Of a stretch of DNA of 27,811 nucleotides, positions 15,095 through 23,811 are shown one piece after another. Position numbers and translations under genes: made by a program. Source of the DNA: JBMNGW01 sp050950025 (GTDB lineage Bacteria > Spirochaetota > Spirochaetia > Sphaerochaetales > Sphaerochaetaceae); contig JBMNGW010000006.1 in the NCBI GenBank assembly GCA_050950025.1, positions 1 to 27,811 on the forward strand, written 5' to 3'. The notes beneath the pieces are model-generated. The model saw only the letters and a program-made list of their open reading frames with translations, did not search any database and was not told the DNA's origin. Each line of letters opens with the position of its first letter. The stretch's first letter is position 1.

Positions 15095-16768
15095 TCAGCC
15101 TAACGGCTCATCGATCATCTCCTCAATGGAGGCTCCCGGAGCTACCATTGGATACACTTTATCATCTTTGGGAACTTCACAATCGATAACAACAGCCTTG
15201 TTCAGGGCAAAAGCAGCACTAAGAACTGCCTCTGGATCATCGTCTAAAGTAAGTCTCATCCCTTCGATACCGTACGCTTTGGCCAAAGCCACCCAATCGA
15301 TATGGGTATCCAATGTTGTTTCTGAGTAGCGGTTCTCATAAAACAACGTCTGCCATTGTCTGACCATTCCCAATGTTTGGTTATTCATCAATAGGATGAC
15401 AACCGGCAAGCCGTAACGGGCAATGGTGGCCAATTCGTTGCAGTTCATTTTAAACGATCCGTCTCCTGCCACATTGACAACCCTTTTATGGGGGCAGGCA
15501 ACCTGAGCTCCAATAGCCGAACCAGTCCCATAGCCCATTGTTCCCAATCCTCCGCTGGTCAGAAATCTTCCCGCGGGGGTATGGCGGTAAAACTGTGCGG
15601 CCCACATTTGGTGCTGACCTACTTCGGTAACCATAATCCCATCCTCAGGCATAACGTGGCTGAGGGCTTTCAGAATTTCAAAAGGACGGCGAGTCTCTTT
15701 AGCCACCCGCACCGGGTGTTCCTGTTTCCACCCTTTAATTTGGTTCATCCATTTTTCATGGACAAAGGGGGTTTTTATCATCTTATTCAGCTCAGAAAGG
15801 ACTAACTTTACATCACCGATAACATGGTGGTACGTCACAACGTTCTTATTAATCTCTGCCGGATCGACATCAATGTGAACGATGCGGGCCCGTTTGGCAA
15901 ATGCACTGGCTTTGCTGACCACGCGGTCGCTGAACCGAGCTCCGATGACTATTAACAAATCACAATTATTGACGGCAATATTGGAAACTCGCGAGCCGTG
16001 CATCCCAATCATACCGGTAAAGCGGCGATGAGCCGAATCAACAGTACCATAGCCCATTAAAGAAACGCCCATCGGAGCATCAATGTTCTCAATAAACTGG
16101 GCAAGCTCCTGTTGGGCTTGGGAAAGAACCACTCCTCCGCCGACATAGAGCATCGGCTTACTCGATTCTTTAAGCAACTTCAGTGTTTTTTCCAACGCCT
16201 TTTGTTGCGGTTTGTATTTGGACGGTTCATAAGCAACGCACTCTTTGGCCTCGTACGTAGTTATTTCGGCACTCACATCTTTGGGCACATCGATGAGCAC
16301 CGGCCCGGGTCTTCCCTCTTGGGCAATGTAAAAAGCCTCTCGGATGACATCGGCAAGCTTAGTCACATCCTTAACAATGTAATTGTGCTTGGTAATCGGC
16401 AAAGTGATACCGGTGATGTCGACTTCTTGAAAGCTGTCTCTGCCCAACAGTGCCGTCGGCACATTGCCGGTAAAGGCAATGATAGGAATGCTGTCCATAT
16501 ATGCAGTTGCCAAACCGGTTACCAAGTTGGTGGCTCCCGGTCCGCTGGTGGCAAAAACCACTGCCGGCTTGCCGGTTGAGCGGGCATAGCCGTCGGCAGC
16601 GTGGGCCGCCCCCTGCTCGTGACTGGTCAAAATATGGCGAATACTGGAACGAGCCTTATAGAGGGCATCGTAGATATTCAGCACAGCTCCTCCGGGAAAC
16701 CCAAATACGGTGTCAACACCCTGCTCTTTAAGACATTCGATGATGATTTCTGAACCATTTAACTGCAT
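15095..16768 (-). CDS. ilvB: Acetolactate synthase, large catalytic subunit
   Basis: A 557-aa thiamine-diphosphate enzyme that condenses pyruvate with pyruvate (valine, leucine) or 2-oxobutyrate (isoleucine). The catalytic Glu51 lies in TSHEQGAAHAADGYA; the cofactor motif begins with GDG at residues 435-437 and runs to LLMNN. Other family segments are FGFPGGAVLNIYDAL, GPGATNLVTGLATAYMDS and IVIGARFSDRV. TAGGAG lies upstream of the ATG, 19 bp after ilvD. It is the last gene of the operon, about 10 kb away from its regulatory subunit ilvN at the other end, an unusual arrangement because ilvB and ilvN are normally adjacent. Confidence 0.96.
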   Translation of the reverse strand: MQLNGSEIIIECLKEQGVDTVFGFPGGAVLNIYDALYKARSSIRHILTSHEQGAAHAADGYARSTGKPAVVFATSGPGATNLVTGLATAYMDSIPIIAFTGNVPTALLGRDSFQEVDITGITLPITKHNYIVKDVTKLADVIREAFYIAQEGRPGPVLIDVPKDVSAEITTYEAKECVAYEPSKYKPQQKALEKTLKLLKESSKPMLYVGGGVVLSQAQQELAQFIENIDAPMGVSLMGYGTVDSAHRRFTGMIGMHGSRVSNIAVNNCDLLIVIGARFSDRVVSKASAFAKRARIVHIDVDPAEINKNVVTYHHVIGDVKLVLSELNKMIKTPFVHEKWMNQIKGWKQEHPVRVAKETRRPFEILKALSHVMPEDGIMVTEVGQHQMWAAQFYRHTPAGRFLTSGGLGTMGYGTGSAIGAQVACPHKRVVNVAGDGSFKMNCNELATIARYGLPVVILLMNNQTLGMVRQWQTLFYENRYSETTLDTHIDWVALAKAYGIEGMRLTLDDDPEAVLSAAFALNKAVVIDCEVPKDDKVYPMVAPGASIEEMIDEPLG

Positions 16769-16787
16769 ACAACACTCCTACCTCATA

Positions 16788-18458
16788 TCATCTGTCGGCG
16801 AACACTGCCCCTGTTGCAGCATTGGTCACCTGTTTGGCATAGCGGGCCAAATAACCGGTGGTAATGGGAGGCGTGGGAGCTTCCCAGCCCACTGAACGCT
16901 CTTGCAACACCTCAGGCTCGACATTCAACTGTAAAACTCCCGCTTCAATATCGATTTCAATAATGTCTCCTTCGTTGACAAAAGCTATCAGACCCCCTTC
17001 GGCAGCTTCGGGTGAAACGTGCCCAATGGAGGCCCCGCGAGTGGCTCCGCTAAAGCGTCCGTCGGTGATCAGGGCCACATCCTTATCCAACCCCATACCG
17101 GCAATGGCACTCGTTGGTCCCAACATCTCCCGCATTCCCGGTCCCCCTTTGGGTCCTTCGTAACGGATGACTATCACATCACCTTTATTGATTTTTCCTC
17201 CGTAAATAGCTTGGCCAGCCTCCTCTTCGGAGTTGAAAACCCGAGCAGGTCCCGAATGCTTGAGCATTTCGGCTGCCACAGCAGAGCGTTTTACCACCGC
17301 ACCGTTGGGGGCAAGGTTACCCTTAAGCACCGCAATACCGCCGGTGGGGCTGTAAGGGGTATCGACGCTGCGAATCACCTCTTTGTCAAAATTAATGGCC
17401 TCATCGATTTGTTGACCGATGGTTTTGCCCGAAACACACAATGCATCGGTGTGAAGCAATTGTTTGGCATTGAGCTCTTTCATCACCGCCATCACTCCCC
17501 CCGCGCGATACAAATCTTCAATGTGGTGTGCTCCTGCAGGGGCAAGGTGGCAAATATTGGGTGTTTTTTGGCTGATGGCATTGGCTTGGAAAATATCGAG
17601 TTCGATGTGGGCTTCATGAGCAATTGCTGGCAAATGGAGCATGCTGTTGGTACTGCATCCCAAAGCCATATCGACTGTCAAAGCATTTTCAAAAGCCTCT
17701 TTGGTCATAATATCTAGGGGTCGGATATTATTTCTCAGCAACTCCATCACTGCATAACCGGCCTCTTTGGCCAGCCGATCGCGCTCAGCATACACAGCAG
17801 GAATCGTCCCGTTCCCCGGCAGTCCCATGCCCAAAGCTTCGGTAAGACAGTTCATACTGTTGGCTGTGAACATTCCCGAACACGAGCCGCAGGTGGGACA
17901 GGCATTGTTTTCGTAGGCAAGCAGTGTAGCAGCATCCATTTGGTCGGCGGCATACGAGCCGACAGCCTCAAAGACGCTGGTCAAATCGATGACTTTCTTT
18001 GTGCCGGGAACCAGACCCGCCAACATTGCTCCGCCAGAAACTACCACAGTGGGAATATTGATGCGGGCAGCTGCCATCAGCATAGCCGGGACAATTTTAT
18101 CGCAATTGGGGACCATCACCAACGCATCAAAAGGATGGGCCATAGCCATAATTTCAATTGAGTCGGCTATCAGCTCACGGCTGGCAAGCGAATATTTCAT
18201 CCCCACATGCCCCATGGCAATACCATCGCACACCCCAATGACAGAGAAATCGAGGGGAGTGCCTCCCGAGCTGCGTACCCCCGCTTTGACAGCATCAACG
18301 ATTCTGTTGACATGAACATGCCCCGGAATAATACCGTTGGCCGAGTTCACAATCCCAATTAACGGGGCAGCAATCTCTTTATCGCTGAGGCCCAAAGCTT
18401 TCATCAACGAACGATGCGGGGCTCGTTCAAACCCTTTTTTCATCCGATCGCTTCTCAT
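16788..18458 (-). CDS. ilvD: Dihydroxy-acid dehydratase
   Basis: A 556-aa Fe-S dehydratase that converts dihydroxy acids to 2-oxo acids in valine and isoleucine synthesis. Cluster cysteines lie in VMVPNCDKIVPAM and ACPTCGSCSGMFTANSMNC; the C-terminal GPKGGPGMREML and TDGRFSGATRG are family signatures. Length is typical. The ATG overlaps the ilvE stop (ATGA), with GGAGCG upstream as ribosome site. Nothing is out of order. Confidence 0.96.
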   Translation of the reverse strand: MRSDRMKKGFERAPHRSLMKALGLSDKEIAAPLIGIVNSANGIIPGHVHVNRIVDAVKAGVRSSGGTPLDFSVIGVCDGIAMGHVGMKYSLASRELIADSIEIMAMAHPFDALVMVPNCDKIVPAMLMAAARINIPTVVVSGGAMLAGLVPGTKKVIDLTSVFEAVGSYAADQMDAATLLAYENNACPTCGSCSGMFTANSMNCLTEALGMGLPGNGTIPAVYAERDRLAKEAGYAVMELLRNNIRPLDIMTKEAFENALTVDMALGCSTNSMLHLPAIAHEAHIELDIFQANAISQKTPNICHLAPAGAHHIEDLYRAGGVMAVMKELNAKQLLHTDALCVSGKTIGQQIDEAINFDKEVIRSVDTPYSPTGGIAVLKGNLAPNGAVVKRSAVAAEMLKHSGPARVFNSEEEAGQAIYGGKINKGDVIVIRYEGPKGGPGMREMLGPTSAIAGMGLDKDVALITDGRFSGATRGASIGHVSPEAAEGGLIAFVNEGDIIEIDIEAGVLQLNVEPEVLQERSVGWEAPTPPITTGYLARYAKQVTNAATGAVFADR

Positions 18459-19339
18459 ATCTTCGCTCCGTTTTCACTGCGCTTCACATACTCTCTGAAA
18501 GCTGCCAAAAGTTTCATCGTCACCTCACCTGCCTCTCCGTTGCCGATTTTCTGCCCATCAAGCTCAGTTAAGGCGATGATTTCAGCAGCGGTGCCGGTCA
18601 AAAAGGCCTCATCAGCGTTCAAAAGATTGTAGTGAGTAAACGGCTCTTCTTTGAGTTCAATGTTCAGCTCTTTGCAAAGGGCAATCACACTTTGGCGGGT
18701 GATACCATCCAGTGTCCCCAACCAAATCGGAGGGGTATAAACAACACCCTTTTTCACAAAAAAGACATTATCACCGGTACATTCGGTCACCAACCCCTCA
18801 TCATTAAGCAACAGAGCCTCATCGGCACCGTAGCGGTTAGCTTCAATGGAGGCCAAAATATTGTTGACATAATTGAGGCTTTTAATCTGAGGATTGACGA
18901 TGGTCGCTTTATTGCGCCTGAGGCTGCTGGTAATGACTTTCAGACCCCTCTGGTAGGCTTCAGGGGGATAAAGGGCCACTTGACCGGCAATACAAAAAAG
19001 GCGCGGCGGATGAGCAGTCGGTTTGGGATACAGACCCAAGCCGTCGGCTCCCCGGGTGCAGACCAACCTAATATACCCATCAACAATATTATTGCGTCGA
19101 CACGTCTGTAACACAATTTCTTTGATTTCCTCATAGCTATTAGGCAATTGCAAATAGAGTGCTTTAGCTCCCTCAAAAAAGCGCTTGAGGTGGGCATCCA
19201 GCAAAAACACCTGAGAGCCGTACGCTCTGATTCCTTCAAAAACTCCGTCTCCGTAGAGCAGTCCGTGATCAAGCAGGGGGATTTTGGCCTCGCTTAGCGG
19301 TACATATGATCCTTCCAAATAGACAATTTGTTCACTCAT
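18455..19339 (-). CDS. ilvE: Branched-chain amino acid aminotransferase
   Basis: A 294-aa class IV PLP aminotransferase that carries out the last step of valine, leucine and isoleucine synthesis. The PLP Lys153 lies in NPQIKSLNYVNNILASIEA; LDHGLLYGDGVFEGIRAY at residues 23-40 and EALLLNDEGLVTECTGDNVFFV are family signatures. GAGGAG precedes the ATG. It starts 16 bp after leuB and overlaps ilvD by 4 bp. D-amino acid or aminodeoxychorismate lyase paralogues share the fold, but the operon and the motifs support IlvE. Confidence 0.94.
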   Translation of the reverse strand: MSEQIVYLEGSYVPLSEAKIPLLDHGLLYGDGVFEGIRAYGSQVFLLDAHLKRFFEGAKALYLQLPNSYEEIKEIVLQTCRRNNIVDGYIRLVCTRGADGLGLYPKPTAHPPRLFCIAGQVALYPPEAYQRGLKVITSSLRRNKATIVNPQIKSLNYVNNILASIEANRYGADEALLLNDEGLVTECTGDNVFFVKKGVVYTPPIWLGTLDGITRQSVIALCKELNIELKEEPFTHYNLLNADEAFLTGTAAEIIALTELDGQKIGNGEAGEVTMKLLAAFREYVKRSENGAKI

Positions 19340-19355
19340 CTTTGACTCCTCTCTT

Positions 19356-20420
19356 TTACAACGCTTGGGCTATAAGAGAGCCCATCTCTTTGGTTCCCAC
19401 CACGGTTGTCCCTTCACTGGCGATATCGATTGTCCGATACCCTTGATCAAGGACCTGTTGTACTGCCTGTTCCACAGCAGCAGCTTCGTCTAAAAGGCCA
19501 AAGGTGTGGTTCAACATCATAGCCGCCGATAAAATGGTGGCAATGGGGTTGGCCTTATCTTGATTGGCAATATCGGGAGCCGAGCCGTGAATCGGCTCGT
19601 ACATGCCAAATGTATCGCTGCCTAAACTGGCAGAAGGAAGCATCCCTATCGATCCGGTAATTTGGCTCGCCTCATCACTGAGGATATCACCAAACATATT
19701 CTCAGTAACGATGACATCAAATTGGCGAGGATTGCGGACTAATTGCATGGCGGCGTTATCGACATACATGTGGCTAAGCGTTACCTCAGGGTACTCTTGA
19801 CCAACTTTTTCTACCACGGCGCGCCATAAGCGTGAGCTTTCCAGCACATTGGCTTTATCGACACTCATCAGCTTCTTAGTCCGTTTTTGAGCAATTTCAA
19901 AGGCTTTACGGGCAATGCGCTCTACTTCAACAGTGCTGTAACTCATCGTATCGTACGCTTGAGAGCCATCTTCACTACGTCCCCGTTTGCCAAAATAGAC
20001 GCCTCCGGTGAGCTCTCTGACGACCATGATATTTAATCCTCCCTGCACAATTGAGTTTTTCAACGGGCAGGCATCGGCAAGCTGAGGATACAAAATAGCG
20101 GGGCGCAAATTGCAAAAAAGGCCAAAAGAACTTCTTAGGCCCAAAAGAGCCCGCTCGGGGCGCATGTGACCTTCCAGGGTGTCCCACTTTGGTCCTCCTA
20201 AAGCTCCGAGCAAAATGGCTTGAGCATCTTGGCAGCCAAGTAGGGTTGATTCAGGTAGGGGCTCTCCTACGGTATCCAAAGCCTTGCCCCCCGCCAAATA
20301 AAAGGAGTAATCGTATTTGTGGCCAAAACGAAGGGCAACTTGATCAAGGACTTTAATTGCTTCTGCAACAATGTCGGGACCGATTCCGTCTCCGGGAATG
20401 ACAGCTATTTTCATTCTCAT
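19356..20420 (-). CDS. leuB: 3-isopropylmalate dehydrogenase
   Basis: A 354-aa NAD-dependent oxidative decarboxylase that turns 3-isopropylmalate into 2-oxoisocaproate, and probably also 3-methylmalate into 2-oxobutyrate in the citramalate route. Visible motifs are IAVIPGDGIGPDI at the N-terminus, ILLGALGGPKWD (about 70-80), RPERALLGLRSSFGLFCNLRPA (about 87-108), ELTGGVYFG, and the metal site TENMFGDILSDEASQITGSIG with the C-terminal HGSAPDIANQDKANP. It starts one base after the leuD stop. Length is normal. Confidence 0.96.
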   Translation of the reverse strand: MRMKIAVIPGDGIGPDIVAEAIKVLDQVALRFGHKYDYSFYLAGGKALDTVGEPLPESTLLGCQDAQAILLGALGGPKWDTLEGHMRPERALLGLRSSFGLFCNLRPAILYPQLADACPLKNSIVQGGLNIMVVRELTGGVYFGKRGRSEDGSQAYDTMSYSTVEVERIARKAFEIAQKRTKKLMSVDKANVLESSRLWRAVVEKVGQEYPEVTLSHMYVDNAAMQLVRNPRQFDVIVTENMFGDILSDEASQITGSIGMLPSASLGSDTFGMYEPIHGSAPDIANQDKANPIATILSAAMMLNHTFGLLDEAAAVEQAVQQVLDQGYRTIDIASEGTTVVGTKEMGSLIAQAL

Positions 20421-20421
20421 T

Positions 20422-20910
20422 TCAGTTTTCCTGCCTTAAATAATTGATTAGGCCGTCACTTGCAATCATTTTCTGAATGAAGGGGGGAAACGGCTGGGCC
20501 GACCACGATTGGCCGGTGCTTGTGTTGGTAATCGTACCGCTGGAAAAATCGACTTCGACAGTATCTCCGTTTTTAATTCCTGCGACCGCCTCGGGGCTTT
20601 CTAATATCGGCAAGCCAATGTTAATGGAGTTGCGGTAAAAAATACGGGCAAACGAAGAGGCAATCACGCACGAAATGCCACTGGCCTTAATAGCCAACGG
20701 GGCATGTTCGCGCGATGAGCCGCAGCCAAAGTTCTCATCGGCAACAATGAGATCACCTTTTTTCACCTTCTTGGCAAATGCTAAATCGATATCTTCCATA
20801 CAGTGGAGTGCCAACTCTGCCGGGTCGCTTGTATTTAAGTAGCGAGCCGGAATAATGACGTCGGTATCGACATTCTGTCCGTAACGAAATGCTGTTCCTT
20901 TGGCTCTCAT
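20422..20910 (-). CDS. leuD: 3-isopropylmalate dehydratase small subunit
   Basis: A 162-aa swivel-domain subunit of isopropylmalate isomerase, of the short type that pairs with about 420-aa LeuC proteins. FRYGQNVDTDVIIPARYL and NFGCGSSREHAPLAIKASG carry the substrate-recognition and active-site residues. One base separates it from leuC; GGAGGTG inside the leuC end serves as ribosome site. The same subunit probably also isomerises citramalate for isoleucine synthesis, since cimA is in the operon. Confidence 0.95.
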   Translation of the reverse strand: MRAKGTAFRYGQNVDTDVIIPARYLNTSDPAELALHCMEDIDLAFAKKVKKGDLIVADENFGCGSSREHAPLAIKASGISCVIASSFARIFYRNSINIGLPILESPEAVAGIKNGDTVEVDFSSGTITNTSTGQSWSAQPFPPFIQKMIASDGLINYLRQEN

Positions 20911-20911
20911 C

Positions 20912-22180
20912 TTAATTCACCTCCACAAGCTCAGGATTGGCAATCATGCCGCTTAAGGCCGAAGCCGCCGCCACAGCGGGACTGGCCAAATAGACTTCAC
21001 TTCCCGGATGCCCCATGCGACCGACAAAGTTCCGGTTGGTGGTGGCCACCGCCCGTTCTCCTTCGGCCAAAATACCCATGTGGCCTCCCAAACAAGGACC
21101 GCAGGTGGGGGTACTCACCACAGCTCCCGCTTCAACAAAGATTTTCAACAGTCCCTCTTCCATTGCCTGCAAATAGATTTGCTGGGTTGCCGGAAAAACA
21201 ATGGTTCTGACAGTCGGATTGACCTTTTTTCCGTTAAGAAGCTTGGCAGCAATGCGCAAATCGCTGATTCTGCCGTTGGTGCATGAACCGATAACCACTT
21301 GATCGATTTTAATCTCTCCCACTTCGTCAATGGTGCGAGTGTTCTCCGGCAGGTGGGGGAAAGAGACTGTGGGTCTTATAACCGACAAGTCGATATCATA
21401 GGTCTTCTCATACCGTGCATCGGCATCGGCTTCATAGATAACCGGGGTGCGTTGGCAGTGTTCCCGCAAATAGGTTAGAGCAACTTCATCCACACCGAAA
21501 ATTCCATTTTTAGCTCCCGCTTCAATGGCCATATTACAGATGGTGAACCGATCGTCTATTGACAAAGAAGCTACCCCTTCTCCGCAAAATTCCATCGATT
21601 TATACAAAGCTCCATCAACACCAATCATCCCGATAATATGGAGAATTACATCTTTGCCTGAAACCCACGGTTGTAAAGAACCACGGAGATTGAACTTCAA
21701 AGCGGCGGGAACTTTGAACCACGCTTTTCCTGTGGCCATCCCCCCTGCCATGTCGGTGCTACCCACTCCGGTGGAAAAAGCTCCCAACGCTCCGTAGGTG
21801 CACGTATGGCTGTCGGCTCCGATTATCAAATCACCGGCATTGACCAATCCCTGCTCGGGCAGCAGAGCGTGCTCAATACCCATCTGACCGATTTCAAAGT
21901 AGTGCTCAATCTCCTGCTCTGCAGCAAAAAGGCGCATCTGTTTGCACTGCATAGCCGCTTTGATATCTTTGTTGGGAGTGAAATGGTCAGGCACAAGGGC
22001 GATTTTACTTTTGTCAAAAACCTCTTGTACGCCAAATTTAGCAAACTCATTGATGGCAACTGGGGCAGTAATATCGTTTCCCAGCACCAGATCAAGATCT
22101 GCCATGATCAACTCGCCGGGGACAACCGACTCTTTGTTGGCATGAAAAGCCAATATCTTTTGCGTCATGGTCATGCTCAT
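20912..22180 (-). CDS. leuC: 3-isopropylmalate dehydratase large subunit
   Basis: A 422-aa aconitase-family protein, the shorter bacterial/archaeal form. The [4Fe-4S] cysteines are Cys300 (GSCTNGRISD), Cys360 and Cys363 (CGPCLGGHMG). Active-site segments include DSHTCTYGALGAFSTGVGSTDMA and VPDHFTP. AAGGAG precedes the ATG, 11 bp after cimA. It works with LeuD to isomerise 2-isopropylmalate, and probably citramalate. Confidence 0.96.
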   Translation of the reverse strand: MSMTMTQKILAFHANKESVVPGELIMADLDLVLGNDITAPVAINEFAKFGVQEVFDKSKIALVPDHFTPNKDIKAAMQCKQMRLFAAEQEIEHYFEIGQMGIEHALLPEQGLVNAGDLIIGADSHTCTYGALGAFSTGVGSTDMAGGMATGKAWFKVPAALKFNLRGSLQPWVSGKDVILHIIGMIGVDGALYKSMEFCGEGVASLSIDDRFTICNMAIEAGAKNGIFGVDEVALTYLREHCQRTPVIYEADADARYEKTYDIDLSVIRPTVSFPHLPENTRTIDEVGEIKIDQVVIGSCTNGRISDLRIAAKLLNGKKVNPTVRTIVFPATQQIYLQAMEEGLLKIFVEAGAVVSTPTCGPCLGGHMGILAEGERAVATTNRNFVGRMGHPGSEVYLASPAVAAASALSGMIANPELVEVN

Positions 22181-22191
22181 GATGATTCTCC

Positions 22192-23811
22192 TTATAGATG
22201 TATCTGCGGAGGGGTGATTCCCTCTTTCATTAGTTTATACTCAATTGAGTCCACAAGTGCTATCCAAGAGGCCTCAATGATGTCGGTGGAAACTCCCACT
22301 GTCGACCAAAAGTGCTCTCCGTCACTGGTTTCAATCAACACCCGTACTTTGGCCGCCGAAGCTTGGACTGAATCAAGCACACGTACTTTGTAATCGGTTA
22401 AATAGATTTTTGCCAGCAAGGGGTAAAAGTTTTCCAAAACTTTGCGCAAGGCACTGTCCAAAGCGTGGACCGGTCCGTCCCCTTCGGCTGCTGTGATGGC
22501 AGTTTGTCCATCGACAGCCACTTTGATCAAGGCTGTATGGCGCATGGTAGGATCGCCTGTAAAAGGGAGCTCTCCCAGAGTTTTGTAGTGATCTAAGAGG
22601 AAATAGGGTTTGTAGGTACCAAGGTATTTGGCAATGACCAGCTCAAAAGAACTTTCGGCCCCCTCAAATTGATACCCTTCTCGTTCCAACTCTTTCAAAG
22701 CTTCAATAATCTGTTTGGTTTTGGGATCGTCTTTGGTAATAGAGGGAGCATATTTTTGAATCCGCCTCAAAATGGTGGCCCGCCCGGCAACTTCGCTCAT
22801 CAACACTCGCCGCTCATTGCCCACAACTTCGGGATCAATGTGCTCAAACGACTTGGGGTTCTTCCCAATGCCGTCAATATGCATCCCCCCTTTATGGGTG
22901 AATGCACTGCGCCCAATATAGGGGGTCCCATGGGCGATGGAGACATTGGCTATTTCTGCCACCAAATGGGAGATTTGGTAAAGTTTGGCCAGTGCTTGCT
23001 CATCCAAAGCCTGATAGCCCATTTTCAGTTGTAAGGTGGGAATAATGGTAGCCAAGTTGGCATTACCACATCGCTCACCAAAGCCAATCAGCGTCCCTTG
23101 GACATGGCGAGCTCCCATTTCAACGGCGGTAATGGAGTTGGCATCGGCTAAGGAGGAGTCGTTATGGGCATGAATGCCGATTATTACATCAGGATAGGAC
23201 TCTTTAAGAAGCTCAATCGCTTTTTGGGTTGCCGTGGCAACAAACGAAGGAATTGAGCCACCGCGCGTATCACATAAGGCAATACAAGAAGCTCCCGCTT
23301 CGGCTGCCACTTGCACTGTCTTTAACGCATACTCGGGGTTATCGGCATACCCATCATAGTAGTGCTCGGCATCGAAGATGACCTCTTTGCCTGCCTGCAC
23401 AAAGAAACGGACCGTATCGGCTATCATAGCCAGATTTTCGGCCAACGTCGTTTTGAGAATATCGGAGACCTGAAAATCCCAACTTTTGCCAAAAATGGCA
23501 ACTGTCGGAGTATCGGCTGTCAAAAGCGACTGCACATTGGCATCTTCGCTTACCGCTATATTGCGCCTGCGAGTTGAGCCGAAGGCCACTAATTTCACAT
23601 GGTGCAATTCTAGCGATTTTACAGCAGTAAAAAATTCTAAGTCTTTGGGGTTGGAGCCGGGATTACCCGCTTCCACATAATTGATTCCCAGCTCATCCAA
23701 TGCTTGCACGATTTTCAATTTATCCATCACGGAGAAAGAGATTCCCTCCGCTTGGGCTCCATCGCGCAAGGTCGAATCGAATAGCTGGACAAGAGTATCA
23801 GAGCGTCCCAT
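22192..23811 (-). CDS. cimA: (R)-citramalate synthase, LeuA-like
   Basis: A 539-aa enzyme that condenses acetyl-CoA with pyruvate to citramalate, the entry to threonine-independent isoleucine synthesis. The HMGL-like catalytic barrel shows LFDSTLRDGAQAEG (residues about 9-22), NYVEAGNPGSNPKD, and the metal-binding IHAHNDSSLADAN; the C-terminal LeuA-type regulatory domain is present (VRVLIETSDG, STDIIEASWIALVDS). The N-terminal pattern with AEG and NPGSN is that of the citramalate group and distinct from the LeuA next door. The ATG overlaps the leuA end by 14 bp and has AAAGGAA upstream. No threonine deaminase gene (ilvA) is in the operon, which fits this route. Confidence 0.92.
   Translation of the reverse strand: MGRSDTLVQLFDSTLRDGAQAEGISFSVMDKLKIVQALDELGINYVEAGNPGSNPKDLEFFTAVKSLELHHVKLVAFGSTRRRNIAVSEDANVQSLLTADTPTVAIFGKSWDFQVSDILKTTLAENLAMIADTVRFFVQAGKEVIFDAEHYYDGYADNPEYALKTVQVAAEAGASCIALCDTRGGSIPSFVATATQKAIELLKESYPDVIIGIHAHNDSSLADANSITAVEMGARHVQGTLIGFGERCGNANLATIIPTLQLKMGYQALDEQALAKLYQISHLVAEIANVSIAHGTPYIGRSAFTHKGGMHIDGIGKNPKSFEHIDPEVVGNERRVLMSEVAGRATILRRIQKYAPSITKDDPKTKQIIEALKELEREGYQFEGAESSFELVIAKYLGTYKPYFLLDHYKTLGELPFTGDPTMRHTALIKVAVDGQTAITAAEGDGPVHALDSALRKVLENFYPLLAKIYLTDYKVRVLDSVQASAAKVRVLIETSDGEHFWSTVGVSTDIIEASWIALVDSIEYKLMKEGITPPQIHL

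Noticed and set aside
17019..17717. Long plus-strand open frame (232 codons) opposite ilvD
   Set aside because: It lies fully inside ilvD on the other strand, has no ribosome site and no recognisable protein features; it is a shadow of the strong codon bias of ilvD.
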